Part shown: positions 23,001 through 35,000 of the stretch, in pieces
How positions within the stretch are numbered: the first letter of the stretch is position 1
Layout of the letters: each line of letters starts with the position of its first letter
Origin: Pelodera strongyloides
Taxonomy: Eukaryota; Nematoda; Chromadorea; Rhabditida; Rhabditidae
Direction: 5' to 3'
Assembly: GCA_036852015.1 (NCBI GenBank)
Contig: JAANDG010000588.1
Coordinates: 1 to 64,000 of the forward strand
DNA length: 64,000 bases
Notes under the pieces: generated by a model
What the model was told of the DNA's origin: nothing
Seen by the model: only the letters and a program-made list of their open reading frames with translations
Database searches by the model: none
Translations under genes and position numbers: made by a program

Positions 23001-26000
23001 TTGCTAACATTAAGCATGACTATCAAAGGCCTTACGACTCCTAGTAATCGTACCGTTGCGACAAATCATCATGGTACCATACGGCACCAGCACTACACAC
23101 TACACACTACACCTACACATTAGCTTGTTGCAACTTGAGCATCACGGTTAACTGTCATGCCTGTCGAAGATGAACTCAAACTCTAAAAAAACTCTTGCAA
23201 GAACAAAAAAAAAACAGATCTAGATTTGAGACGTTTTCAAGAAGATCCAAGTACTTTTGGGGGTTCCAATTCATACATTATTTGAACAAGGTGGCTATCC
23301 TACTAGTCGTGTAATGAACCGATGCACTTACAGTTGGATGTACAATTTGATGTTAAATCTGGCACCAATCGAACGGAGTACAACAAGCTGATCATGGACT
23401 CAGTAAGGGATCCGCCAATTAACTGCGACACAACCGAATGCCTCAATAACACAGGACAGACGGTGAGCGAGAAGAGGAAAAGTTATACTGAATCTTGAGG
23501 AGGATGAGCAGGCGCAACAAGACACATTCGCAATCCACAACATTTGTTTCAACATTGGCTACCGCATCGATGTCTGTTTCAATTACTTTCTTTCACCATA
23601 TGTATTAGTAATTGGGAAATCAACCTCGATCCCGTATTTTCAGCCAGGCGTCTATGCTGGTCATCTACACGATGTATTTGCGAATTACATGTACGCTTTG
23701 AATCAAACGATTTCTCAATCGCCAAACAATCCTCTCGATCCGGATATTCTTATGAAAAATATGAGAAACAACTTCACGGGTAAGAAGCGTTTAAATATTT
23801 TTTTAATCACACACCTCGCGAGTTTAAAAGTCTCGGAATGTGCCCCCAGCTGCATGTCAACTGGTGGCTGAGGTCGAGTAGAAGGCAAAAGAATTAACAG
23901 CCTCTGGCGTATGATTACGTGAATATCGCATATTGAAAACTTTGTTTGAGAACATTTATAATATTAAACTTGCCTAATATTTAATTGATTCATCAACTTT
24001 TATCCCCACCGTTTTATCAACAACGCGTTGAAAATGCAGAACATTTTTGTTCGGTTGCCGTTCAAAAATAAGTCAAAAATAAGTAATGTATTTTCAGGCC
24101 TAAGCGGACAAGTGGTTGTCGACTCAACAGGAATTCGCCTAGCAAATTACCAAGTGATTAGTTTGAATGAAAAACATGAAGCCATTTCGCGGGTGTTCCT
24201 TCTTCTCGATAACAATGTCAGTTTGTTTTTACAAATGATTAACAAGTAGTGCCACGTGAAGTGAAAAGTCCAACAAGAAGTGAAGATAAAGGTAGTGCTC
24301 ATCAGCCTTCTGAAAATTATTTAGTTTTCTGAAAGCATTTGTAAGCAGAATGAGAACTGATTTTTGTATTTATGAGTAGCATGAGAATGCAGTTGTACAG
24401 TGTACGTTTCACCAACCAACGTACTTGACAATTACACAATTTTGCCACCCTTTCCCTTTATTTAATTAACTTTTTAGTCTTCTCAAACCGTAACACAATA
24501 TCAAAATGAATCTTCCGTTTGGTGGAACAGAGGCGGAATTCGTCCGCTAAATGAACCACTCTGTGGTTTTTCGGTAAGAACGTGATTATACCTCGGTAGT
24601 CATTGTACAAATGATGCTGCACCTGACATGCGAGCCTGCGGACGACAGTTACAATTATGCTGGGTTGTGATGTCACTATCAGCTATGCTCTAACTCCTCT
24701 CTTCAAATATACGGAATTTTAGGGCGAGGACTGTCCTCTCTCCACATGGGAGCAATATGGAGTGGTGATTATCGTTTGCTCTGTTCTTGGGCTTCTTCTC
24801 ATAATTTCCTTCATAATTGCCCTGCTCTTCATAATTCATCAGAAGAAAATGGCTCGGGAGAGGGAAGACCGTATGTGGAATGTGCCATTCTCCGACCTTA
24901 CAACAATAAAGGGAAAGAGCAAGGTGGGCGATGATCTTTCGATTTTGCCAGCAAGGTCTCCTAAAAAACTATAAGGACAAACATTACACTTTTCAGAGTG
25001 ATTCGAAAAGTCTTCGTTCTCTGACGTCAGAACGGTCTCAAGTCACTCAAGTTACAACCAGTTCCACAAAGACATTTATCAACACATTCAACACGATGAT
25101 GAGGGGCGAGGACTTTTTGATTGTCAAGAAAGTACATGTCCATATGAAAATGCTCCCTGACTACAGACGATGGACACTTGATGTAAGTGGAACATCTGAT
25201 AATCATATTTCTCATTCCAGTATTATGGCTTCATTTAGGTATGGTTAGTACATACTCTTCTACAACGTGAAGCGTTATTCGGCGGGATACGCCCATGCGC
25301 GGACCACCAAGTCTTCAAGATTAACTGAAATTGGAATAACCCTTTCGCAAATTTTCAATGTAAAACATTCAGTTGTGCTATTTGGATCACGAGAATGTGG
25401 CAAAGTTTTATGGACTCTGCATTGATGTTGGACCCCAATATTGTTTGTGGAAATGTTGTGATCGCGGCACGTTGAGGGTACGTGTTTCATCTTTTGATGG
25501 CGATGTTTGTTATGGGTAGGACAGTGACATATCAAATATAATATGAAATGTGTGAATAAAGTATGTTGTTATATTACGAGATTATACACATGCGAAAGAA
25601 AGAGAATTATGATATGGGAAGTGACATAGAGGGGAACGCGAAAAGGAGAAGTGTAGAGGGAAAGGCAAACCTACGATTAATATACAATAAAACGGATATA
25701 GGAAACACTATTGCACCACTCGCAGAGGATTGATGGCTTCTTTATGGGATGTATGATCACCGACATTGCACATGTAAGTGAGGTCTTACTTCCCTTTTAA
25801 TATCCACCTTTCCGTATCTTTAAAACAGTATCATACCTATCTTGGGGAATTTGCATATACCCGCATATCATATGTACCATCAAATTGGGTGTCTTTCTGG
25901 CACACAATTACATATTATATGTCGAGACGCAGGTATCAACGATACGATTCACAAATTATGCACAATACTGCGTTAAGGTATGCAAAATAAGATCAGTAGA

Positions 26001-27565
26001 GAATGAAACAACATACAAAGAGTGTTCGTTTGCCCCAACGGGAACAATAAGAATATGGTTAGATGAAAACTCTTATGGTTAGATGATAACTTTTTAGCTC
26101 CCCTATTTAGGGCCTTCATTATCTCCACCGTTCATCAATAGGTGTGCATGGCAATCTGTCATCCATATCTCTATACGTGGATGATAGGTGGCAAGTGAAA
26201 CTCGCCGATGTTTACATGCCATTTGCTGAGAGTGCCGAGAAAAAGGACCGATTTGGTATGAAGTTCAGTTTTTGTCACCTCAGGAGATGGGATAAAACGA
26301 ATCATCTTCCTTTTTATTCTTTGCAAAATACTTCTCAGAACAGGGAGCACAAAAAAATCTTTTTCCAGAAAAGCTCTACCACGCGCCGGAAATCCTCAAC
26401 GGAGATGAGCCATCGCAAAAGGCCGACGTTTATGCGTTTGCAATTGTTTGTTCGGAAATCCTGACCAGAAAATTGCCATACGACTTGGAAGGCAATATGC
26501 AAAGGATGGAAGGTGAGTGGCTTATCAATGATAGTAGGAAACCGTTATATCAAAGGTAAATCAATGATGATGGAGCGGCAGCTACAAAAAGTTGTGCCAG
26601 TAAAATTGGTTAAGCAGTTCTCTTATAAATTGGTGAGCATGCACCAAATGTTTCAGAAATCGTATATTTCATCAAGAAGGGTGGTAAGAATGCACAACGA
26701 CCGGATCTCACTGTCCCAGAGGAAGCCGACGTGAACCCAGCATATGTGTGTTACTTCGAACTTTGGAAAGTGGATGATGCATAACAACTACAAGAAATAT
26801 TAGACTGCAAAATAACACCACAACAAAATGAATAATCAAACAATAATAGTAGCCGTAAACATGTAGTTCAATATAACGAAATAATAAAAGAAAACTAAAA
26901 GGTACACTTACTTGGATCACGTAGTGGACGACAATACAACTCAAATATCAAATACTCCTTCAATCGTAAAAAAAAAACAGTCAACAACAATCCTTAAAAG
27001 CACACCGTAACCGATCAATAAACACGCTGTGTCACCGTGACGCGTTTCTGTCTGTAATTTAGGCAACCGTCAGCACCAGTACAGCATGCACCAGGATTGT
27101 TGTTGACTTGTTTTATGATTGAGTAGTAGTTGAGAGTAATATTGTGTCGTCCACGTTTTTATACCTCTATTAAAAAAAAGAAAAGGATTTATTCTGCAGA
27201 CGCATCTATGCCGTGACTGTTGGGAGCAGGATCCAGACAAAAGGCCCTCAATGGACACTGTGCGAAAGGTAGTGAGAGGTATGCAGAAAGGACAAAAGAA
27301 TCTGATGGACTACGCCACAGCGCAGGTATGTTCATTTGTTGTCTGTGCTTTACTTTCTCATCGTAGATGAAACACTATGCCAAACCTGACCGGTATTTAA
27401 TGACAAAAGCTTGACAAAGGCAAGGTTGTGACATTAAATGTGGCCTATTGCTTTGGACAATAATGCGAGAAGCTAGAGAGAAATTTTTAGGGAGGGAAAA
27501 GAGTTATATATAGGAAGAGAGGGAGAGAGTGAGAGAGAGGCAGAGGCAGAGAGAGAGACAGAGAG

Positions 27566-27617
<52 letters not shown>

Positions 27618-29953
27618 GTCTTGCCAGGATCTAGTATAATAGCTATGTTTCTTCAGATGGAAGAGTACACTCGGCAACTGGAGATGGAAGTGGAAGAACA
27701 ATCACGAGAACTAGTAGAGGAGAAGAAAAAGTCCGATATTCTTCTCTACAAAATGCTTCCTAGGTGAGTCATACTAACGTTCGATAGTTACAGTTCGCTT
27801 GAGCTGTGCTTCACACATGCATACACAAGCGCACATATACAGATAAGCGAAACCAATCCACTTACACATACAGACACACACAACAATAGTGGATCTGTAA
27901 GTAGTAAATCATAGCAGATGCTATCTGTTTGGTGCATATGTGCCACGTTTAGACAAGTCGCCGATAAGTTAAAACTTGGTCAATCCGTCGAGCCAGAATT
28001 CTTCGATAGTGTGACCGTATTCTTCTCAGATATCGTCAAGTTCACCCAATTGGCGGCCAAGTGTACACCCTTTCAGGTAATGGGCGATTCAACTTTCTTG
28101 ACGTGAATGTTCTTGGTTATTCTAATACAGCTCTAGAATAATATTGATATACAGCGAAAAGCCCTTCCGCGGCCAATTCTCGAGTTCTTATATCAAAGTG
28201 CTGACGAATAGTGTGTATTTTAGATTGTTACTCTGTTGAACGACTTATTCTCGATTTTTGACAATCTTATTGAGAAACACAATGTTTACAAGGTGGGTTC
28301 TTCGACATTGTTAATAACAGGGACTCACATACATGAACAAATAAATTTGTGCATGACATGGGAGGCAGTTTTCCAGCACACAACTCGTAAACTACGTGTC
28401 ATATTTCTTTAAAACACTAGGTGGAAACAATCGGCGATGGATACCTATGTGTGTCCGGCCTACCTCATAGAAATGGGGACCTCCATGTGAAAGATATTGC
28501 TGAACTCTCGCTCGACTTTGTGGAGTCGTGTCAGAAATTCCACATTCTACACTTGCCTAGCGAAAAAGTCCAAGTCAGGATTGGAATGAACTCGGGTGGG
28601 ATATTTTGCATATATCACAACCCCATACTGTGTTTTACTCTGGAAAACTACCAAGGAACATAGGAATCTAGGAATCAAGTGAGGTAGGATTGACCTCATT
28701 ATGTTTCCGAAACAAATGATTTGATATTTTATTCCAACTTATTTGCAGGTCCATGCGTTGCCGGAGTTGTTGGGCTGGCAATGCCAAGGTGCGTTGTTTT
28801 CAAAATTTCTACTTGACAGATCGTAAAATTGTAGAAAAGCAATGTCGAAGTATTTAAGTTCCTCCTTTCTTTTTCCAGATATTGTCTTTTTGGAGATGTT
28901 GTCAATACAGCTTCCAGAATGGAGAGCAATGGGAAACGTGAGTGTAAATAACCTAACGAACAAACCAAATTGGCTTGCTATACTTAATTAATTGCCTGAC
29001 CCAACTTACAATTAGCGTACAATCAGAGCTGACCTGCGCGTAGGTAACGGAGCCTTGAGGGCTCGGAAACGTAATAAGTAAGCAATAGACAATATTTTCA
29101 GCCAACCAAATCCATATGACAGGAAGCGCTCGTGATTTGCTAGCTAAATTTTCACAGTACACGACGAAATCGCGCGGTGACGTTATTATAAAGGTAAGAA
29201 CGCTAGGTAATAGTCGAAATGATGGAGACGGCATGTTTGGAGCGTTGAAGAGAAGAAGGTTGGTAAAAAACAGAGAGAGAGCGAATAGAGAGACTAGGGA
29301 AAAGAGAGAGTTGGATGGCGGGAAACATAGTTGATGGATAGACGAGAGTACCGTAGAATTTGGCGGGATATAGTAGTCTATGAATTACATGAATAATCAC
29401 TAAGTTTAGGGTAAGGGTGTTATGGAGACATACTGGCTTGTTGGACGTCATGGTAGTCCGGTCACTCATCACATTGATGAAGACGAAGTACGTAAAGGAG
29501 CACTAATTAGACAAGAAACAATTATTACGGTAAGGGTCAGATCCTGTTAGCCATGCATTTTTTTAGTAAACCGCCATTTAAGAAATGAAGGTCAAACTAT
29601 TGTGTTTGCGTTTGTCTGTATGAATGATGCATTCATAAAAACACACTACAGATGTACTTTTGGTCTGTGTGTGTTTGATGTGCGGTGTGTGTTCACATTT
29701 TTCAGATTCATTTTTCACTAACTCGCATGTTCTCGTCTAGGCTGATGAGGTGCGAGCAGCTACCGTGACCGAGAATGCACCCAAAGTCGAAAGTGTAGTT
29801 ACTGCGGGACAGTTTACCCGAATGACTACCATGGATGCAGTCTCGCTTTCTTCGGAAGAGAGTGAACCTTCAGGAATGTACGGACAGTTCAAGACCGTAA
29901 AAAAGGAGGATTCCGTTCAATTCATTAGCAGAGAAGTGCTGAACAGAGCATGA
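20001..29953 (+). CDS. Receptor-type (transmembrane) guanylate cyclase, paralogue A
   Basis: A single-pass receptor guanylate cyclase that makes cGMP from GTP; nematode members usually act in sensory endings. Its 29 exons join with perfect phase to 1150 residues: 20001-20072, 20252-20385, 20709-20827, 20968-21100, 21246-21354, 21436-21544, 22541-22696, 22890-22987, 23334-23462, 23644-23779, 24098-24216, 24478-24573, 24723-24923, 24997-25182, 25373-25477, 25726-25773, 26111-26255, 26369-26512, 26657-26745, 27200-27325, 27657-27763, 27953-28076, 28224-28292, 28421-28595, 28749-28788, 28879-28937, 29102-29193, 29410-29529, 29741-29953. Order: short leader, ligand-binding ectodomain (to about residue 480), one membrane helix (484-508), kinase-homology domain, signalling helix, class III cyclase domain (from about 855), and an acidic/basic tail ending EVLNRA. 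The kinase-homology region has HGNL in place of HRD and ADV in place of DFG, so it is a pseudokinase. The leader exon is only weakly hydrophobic, so the start is less certain. The exact C. elegans orthologue was not identified. Confidence 0.95.
20566..20624. repeat. End fragment of the GGCCGGTATTTCGCTT repeat family
   Basis: CATAAGAATACTGGTTTACT, then GATGTGTTTCAAAAACCGGC and GGTATTTCGCTTTAA match one end of the elements at 50108-50398 and 58606-58772. Cyclase A intron. Confidence 0.65.
24723..24923 (+). other. Transmembrane exon of cyclase A
   Basis: This exon encodes the juxtamembrane Cys-Pro segment (GEDCPLSTWEQY), a membrane helix of about 25 residues (VVIIVCSVLGLLLIISFIIA and onward) and a basic stop-transfer stretch (HQKKMARERED). 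It fixes the topology: ectodomain upstream, kinase-homology and cyclase domains inside the cell. Paralogue B has the matching exon at 37757-37957 with the same length. Confidence 0.93.
27519..27617. repeat. GA microsatellite in a cyclase A intron
   Basis: About 100 bases of GA-rich repeat just upstream of the signalling-helix exon at 27657. It is absent at the matching place in paralogue B, the same intron where B's acceptor is mutated. Confidence 0.92.
27953..29193 (+). other. Class III guanylate cyclase catalytic domain exons, cyclase A
   Basis: Six exons encode the catalytic core. FFSDIVKFT supplies the first metal-binding Asp (about residue 880). VETIGDGY supplies the guanine-recognition Glu (about 920) and the second metal Asp (about 924). 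YCLFGDVVNTASRM supplies the second guanine-selecting residue, Cys (about 992), and the transition-state Asn/Arg (about 999 and 1003). All key residues for GTP rather than ATP use are present, so the enzyme should be active. The upstream signalling-helix exon (27657-27763) ends LLYKMLPR, as in the family. Confidence 0.94.
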
Positions 29954-30188
29954 ATATACGGTGATCGTCAAAGATTAGATATACTGACTTCTTTCTCAGT
30001 AAATATCCAGTAAACGCCGATGATTCCCCCGTGTAAACAAGCTCTGTGCTTATGTAGCCGAAACACAAAGAAAAAGTTCAACGTTTTCAACTGAAATAAC
30101 TATTAATCATATACATATTCATCCTATATAATCATTATCCCATCACTTCATCAATTTCTCAGATTTTTTTCTCGTTTCTTATTTTGAC

Positions 30189-30194
30189 AATAAA
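30189..30194 (+). terminator. Probable poly(A) signal of cyclase A
   Basis: AATAAA sits 236 bases after the cyclase A stop codon, within a block (ATTTTGACAATAAAA, then CAGTTTATCG) that recurs after cyclase B near 43517-43545. Conservation between the two 3' flanks supports this as the used signal and shows that the duplication included the 3' UTR. Confidence 0.65.
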
Positions 30195-30650
30195 AATATT
30201 CTCCAGTTTATCGTGTAGTCCATGGCCAGCATGGCATGATTATATAAGAAACCAAGTTGGAAAAGATACGATACAAAATTACACTAATGCATCGTCGTAT
30301 TAAGAGTGGGCTTACGGGAATTAAGTGTACAACTTCTTTTCTTTATTGAAAGAGGCTGGTGTGCGTGAACAATAACGTTCCCTTTTAAATTTAGAACAAG
30401 AACGCTAAATGCCGTGCGCAAAATCGTAGTTCTTGATGAAACAGCATATAGTATCTCGCAATTAGAAAAGCACTAGCCTAGAAAAAATAGAAAAAAACAC
30501 ACAACAAGGTTGGTTATACTTATACGAAATACACTTTGAGTGTTTCTGGTTTCTGTGATACTGTCGACAAACTGTGCGTTTGCATTTTTGTGTGCGTAAT
30601 AAATATTATTAGGTGTATGTTGGCGTGCTGCTGGAGGGATGCCGTCATTT

Positions 30651-30762
30651 TGAACAGATAGATGACAAAATCAGAGCTTCTTCGAATGAAACATTTGGTA
30701 CTTGTTTATGAATTGTATGCAGGGAGTAGCAAGAAGCTCTGATTTTTATCATCTAGCTGTTC
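30651..30762. repeat. Foldback hairpin in the inter-cyclase spacer
   Basis: GAACAGATAGATGACAAAAT plus CAGAGCTTCTT pairs with GCAAGAAGCTCTGATTTTTA plus TCATCTAGCTGTTC; the loop is about 35 bases. Confidence 0.75.
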
Positions 30763-30767
30763 ATAGA

Positions 30768-31015
30768 TATTATAATACCAGACGGCTATCGCAGCCTGAG
30801 GCGACTTTCAAAGACTAAAATGCAGGAACATCAGTGATTACACTTCTGCGAAACGTTTGCAACGTATCTCGAAAAATTATGAAATAAAATTCGGATTTTG
30901 CTTGCTCGAGACGGGGCTCCGGCTCTCCTTTTATAGCCTGTAGATATTCTAATTTTCGTTGCGTTCACATGCGGCTTCAAACAAAAAAGTAAACTCTTCT
31001 CATTTATATAATAAG
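30768..31015 (+). repeat. Dispersed repeat, second main copy
   Basis: Matches 14845-15025 at TATAGCCTGTAGATATTCTA and TTTATATAATAAGATT, and adds CAGACGGCTATCGCAGCCTG, which is the reverse complement form of the other copy's start. Confidence 0.6.
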
Positions 31016-32034
31016 ATTATATTAAAATAACTCATTCAAATATTTAGGGTTTTATATATGTACCATAGGGATACAGCCCTTTTGCAAACCAATGTTAATT
31101 TTAGTTTGGATTCAGCAATTCACCGAAATTCTATCAAAAACAGCCTACAGTACATGTATTGTACCGAAGCCGTATAGTATAGTCGGGCACTACATTGCAA
31201 GATTAAGACCAGCAAATTTTTTTTAAACCTACGGCTTCAGACGTACGTATTTCCACGGGAGAAATGAGCAATCATAAAGCAGTAGATTTTGAGCTTACAA
31301 TTAGTAAACAGAAAGAATAATTTTTAAAAAGGAAGCGCAAAGAAAAATATGCTACGACTATAATGTAGTTAGTGAATGACGCGTTCGAAATTCAGACGAT
31401 AACTACGATAACTACCAACATTACTGTTTATTATCTGAATGTCATACAGTACATCGTAAGTTTAGTTAGCGTTTTTTTTCTTACGAGTTTCCCGTTCCAC
31501 TTCATTTAAATAAAAAAAATGTATGCTACAAGATGGTACAAAAAAATCTTCAAGTTCGAAGTGTGATTATGTTCCGCAGAGATCCTGAGCATACGGCGAC
31601 GAGTTCCAGATGACAAATTGATCGACGTCTTCGGGCTCAGGCGCCAATATTCCCTCGCTCATTTACGAACACAAGCTTATTTTTTCCTTTTATCGTTTTG
31701 GTTAATATTTGATTATTCCTTGGAATTTTTCGCCACAACAAAATTGTTTTCCAAACCCAAACGACGATAACAAACAACAAATTCGTGCTTGAATCACTTG
31801 AGGAATCTAATCACTTTTTAACGGATGAAATCCCACAAAATGTAAAACAAGCCGTCTAAAAGAAGATGTAGCCAAGCATTCCAGAAAAACCAATTTTTTA
31901 AATCCGACTCCCACTTGGATTAGGGGGTGTGGATTCAAAACGACCTAAGGTTTCGCTGATGTGTCATAGCTGCTTATGCAAGCCAGTATGCGCATCTAAA
32001 CTGAACCAAGTTTTTGCTACTCGGATAATGCCCA

Positions 32035-35000
32035 ATGGCAAAGATATTCTCAATTTTGTTCCATATGTTTCTTACCATTCGACCTTGCTGATACCCTAGT
32101 GGTAAGTAAAAAAAGCCCTTGGTTTGTTTTATTCTATTGAGGTGAGCTGAGGTAATAAACATATAGATACACGTAAATGTGGGTGTTCTAGTGTCCTTTA
32201 AAATATTAAGGTCTCGCTTTTACCCTTACGCAGTAAACATAGCACTTTAGACACTTAGTGAGTGAAAAAAAACGACAATACGTATCATTCGGCGCATTTC
32301 GGGAAAAGTTTCATTGATGTGTGCATCATGATGCACTGGTTTCAGAACGTTGATGTACTGGTTTTGAGTTAGTTCCTTGCACCCACAGAGCATAATCGCT
32401 TAGCTGAATAACCAATTTTAGGTTAAAGTGGGCATGATTGGCTTTGAGACATACCAAACTGCACTCATGGCTTTTTCAACGAGTGCCGGCATGATTCCCT
32501 ATGCTATTAGTGAATTCAGAGAAAGCGGCGTCATCCAAAATAGCACGGAGTTTCAGTAAGTTCATTGACTAGAAAAAAATGAAGCAGAGGAAGAATGTCG
32601 AGAAAAAAATGAACAGGTCACAATAAAAGTGAACAAGTTCATTAGCGAGTTGGGTCTCTCCATTGGGGATGTCCAGCGTGATAATACTTCAAAGGGTAGG
32701 CATATGAAGATCTGTCTTATGTTTATTGGAAGAAAAAAACAGGGAGTCTGAAAGCTCGTTATGTGCCTCGTTATGGAAAATTTTCGTTATGGGAAAATGT
32801 TTGTCCGCGTCGGTTCCTCTACCTCTTCCGTACTGGAATGTACTAGTGGTGTCCCACAGTGCTCAGTCCTAGGACCTATATTGTTTTGTCTATACACTTC
32901 GGATCTTGCTTGTGAGCTTCGCAACTTAGGAATTAATCTTTGTTATGTATGCTGATGATATTAAGATATACAAGGTTATAGAAAATCCATTGGATAGAAT
33001 CACCATCCAACAAGCCATTAATCTAGTTCATAATTGGTCTTCCAAATTTCAGTTACCACTGGCACCACATAAGTGTCAAGCTTTGTATATTGGTGGTTCT
33101 AACCCAAAGGTTGACTATCTGTGCAATGATATTGTGATATCAAAAGTAACTGAAGTAAAGGACTTAGGATTCATTATTACGGATAATATCTGTTTTTCGA
33201 AGCATATACATTTTGTTTGCAATTCCGCTAGAAAAAGAATGTTTGCTCTATTCCGTACACTGAAAACTAGAAAAGCCAACGTTCTCGTTCTTGCATACAC
33301 TTTATACTTTATACGTTAGATCTATTCTGGAGTCCGGGAGTGTAGTATTCAATCCCTACAAGAAAAGGGATAAACTGGCTCTAGAAAGAATACAGCGTAT
33401 GTTTACGAAGCGTGTGTTTATGAGATCTCATTTAGTTGGATTTATGGATACACCAAATAGTGAAACTAGAAATGAGCTTCTCAAATTAGATATGTTAGAG
33501 AATCGTAGAAAGAGAGCAGATGCCAAAATGCTTAGGAAAATACTAGCTGGTAAATGCGGTTTACTTTACAACGTATGTTTAAATTTAGATCGTACAACTA
33601 TTCTTCTCGTAGAGGTAGTTCTAGGATTGTTATTAATAGGGCATCAAGAAATGTTCGGAAACATTCATTTGTCCATAGAACTTCCCTTATGATTGAACAA
33701 ATGTTACAAATTTCTTTTGATTTACTTCGAATTTGCGTGTTGTGACATATTTTACTACCACTTTATTATGTTTTATTTATTTAGTATGTATTTTATAACA
33801 CAAACTGCACGTTACCATTGCTTTCTTTGATTGTCTTTGTGCGTAATAAATTACAATTATATACCCTTTGAGGTTTAAGTTCATGCATGCCTTGCTCAAG
33901 ATACATAATGAGGTATTCAACAGCCGTATCATTCAAGGCTTCTTGTGAGCGTTAGTCATCTTAGTCATACAACGACTACCTTGACCACCTTTAATACTAC
34001 AGTTTTAGATTCGTCGTCCGCTTCGTGGAGTGTGACTACTATAACCGAGCCGCGTCCTTAGGAGTTCTTATTGATTTAATCAAGAATGAACACGTGGACC
34101 TTTTTATTCCGGGACCATGTTATCGTTGTGAGTTTTCTTTAAAGGGACAGGCCCATCAAAGTAAACCTATACTTACGACGTATTCATAATGTGTATAGAG
34201 CATTTTATTACAATATATACAAACCAAATTTCACCTACTTTCGCCCTCGAGGACTTTTTCCGATGTGCTCATCATCATATGTATACCCTAAACTGCAGAG
34301 ATCGAAGCTGTCTACGCAAATTTATCAAGAAATTAAAATGCGAGCTAGATTTGCATATACACCTTGGAAGTCTGCAGCTTTATGGTATACATATGATGAT
34401 GAGCACATCGGAAAAAAGTCCTCGAGGGCGAAAGTAGGTGAAATTTGGTTTGTATATATTGTAATAAAAATGCTTTATATACATTATGAACGTTTCGTAA
34501 ATATAGGTTTACTTTGATGGGCCTGTCCCTTTAAGAAGAAATCCAGTTGTCTTCTTCACTCAGGAGGGAATATGGAAAACGAACAACGGATCCGCGGAAA
34601 TTAGAAGTACTGTAGATGGACGCACCCCGCCACGCGCTTTACAATAGGTGTGCGTGATATGGCATGCGACAAAACACATTTCAGTTATTCGTCCCGCAGC
34701 GGCAGTCACAACATTTTATCGTATACCCGTCCTTGCCTATGGTGAGGGATACAATGCGGAATTGGCAAATGCGGCTAGGTTTCCGTACACTAGTACAATC
34801 ATGCCATCTTACAATTCGTAAGTTATGAAGCGAAGTTTCCGTAGGTTAGATATCAAGTTCGAGAAAGGGCTTCAATGAAAACCTGTTGTTTGTAAAAAGG
34901 CTATTAATAAGTCACTTCCAGGAAAAAATATAAACATTTATAGCAAAGGAAGGTCTTGAAATTGATAGTACAATTTGACAGGGGACATGGTGAAATCGTG

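Larger units (their letters stand above)
29954..32034. other. Spacer between the two cyclase paralogues
   Basis: No exon recognised. It contains the cyclase A 3' UTR, a hairpin repeat (30651-30762), a dispersed repeat copy (about 30768-31015) and otherwise AT-rich DNA. The promoter of cyclase B should lie near its 3' end. Confidence 0.6.

Noticed and set aside
22890..23040. Extension of the cyclase A exon beyond 22987 (reading on to a stop at 23041)
   Set aside because: Stopping at the donor after CTCGTG gives the phase needed to join the next ectodomain exon, and B has the same boundary.
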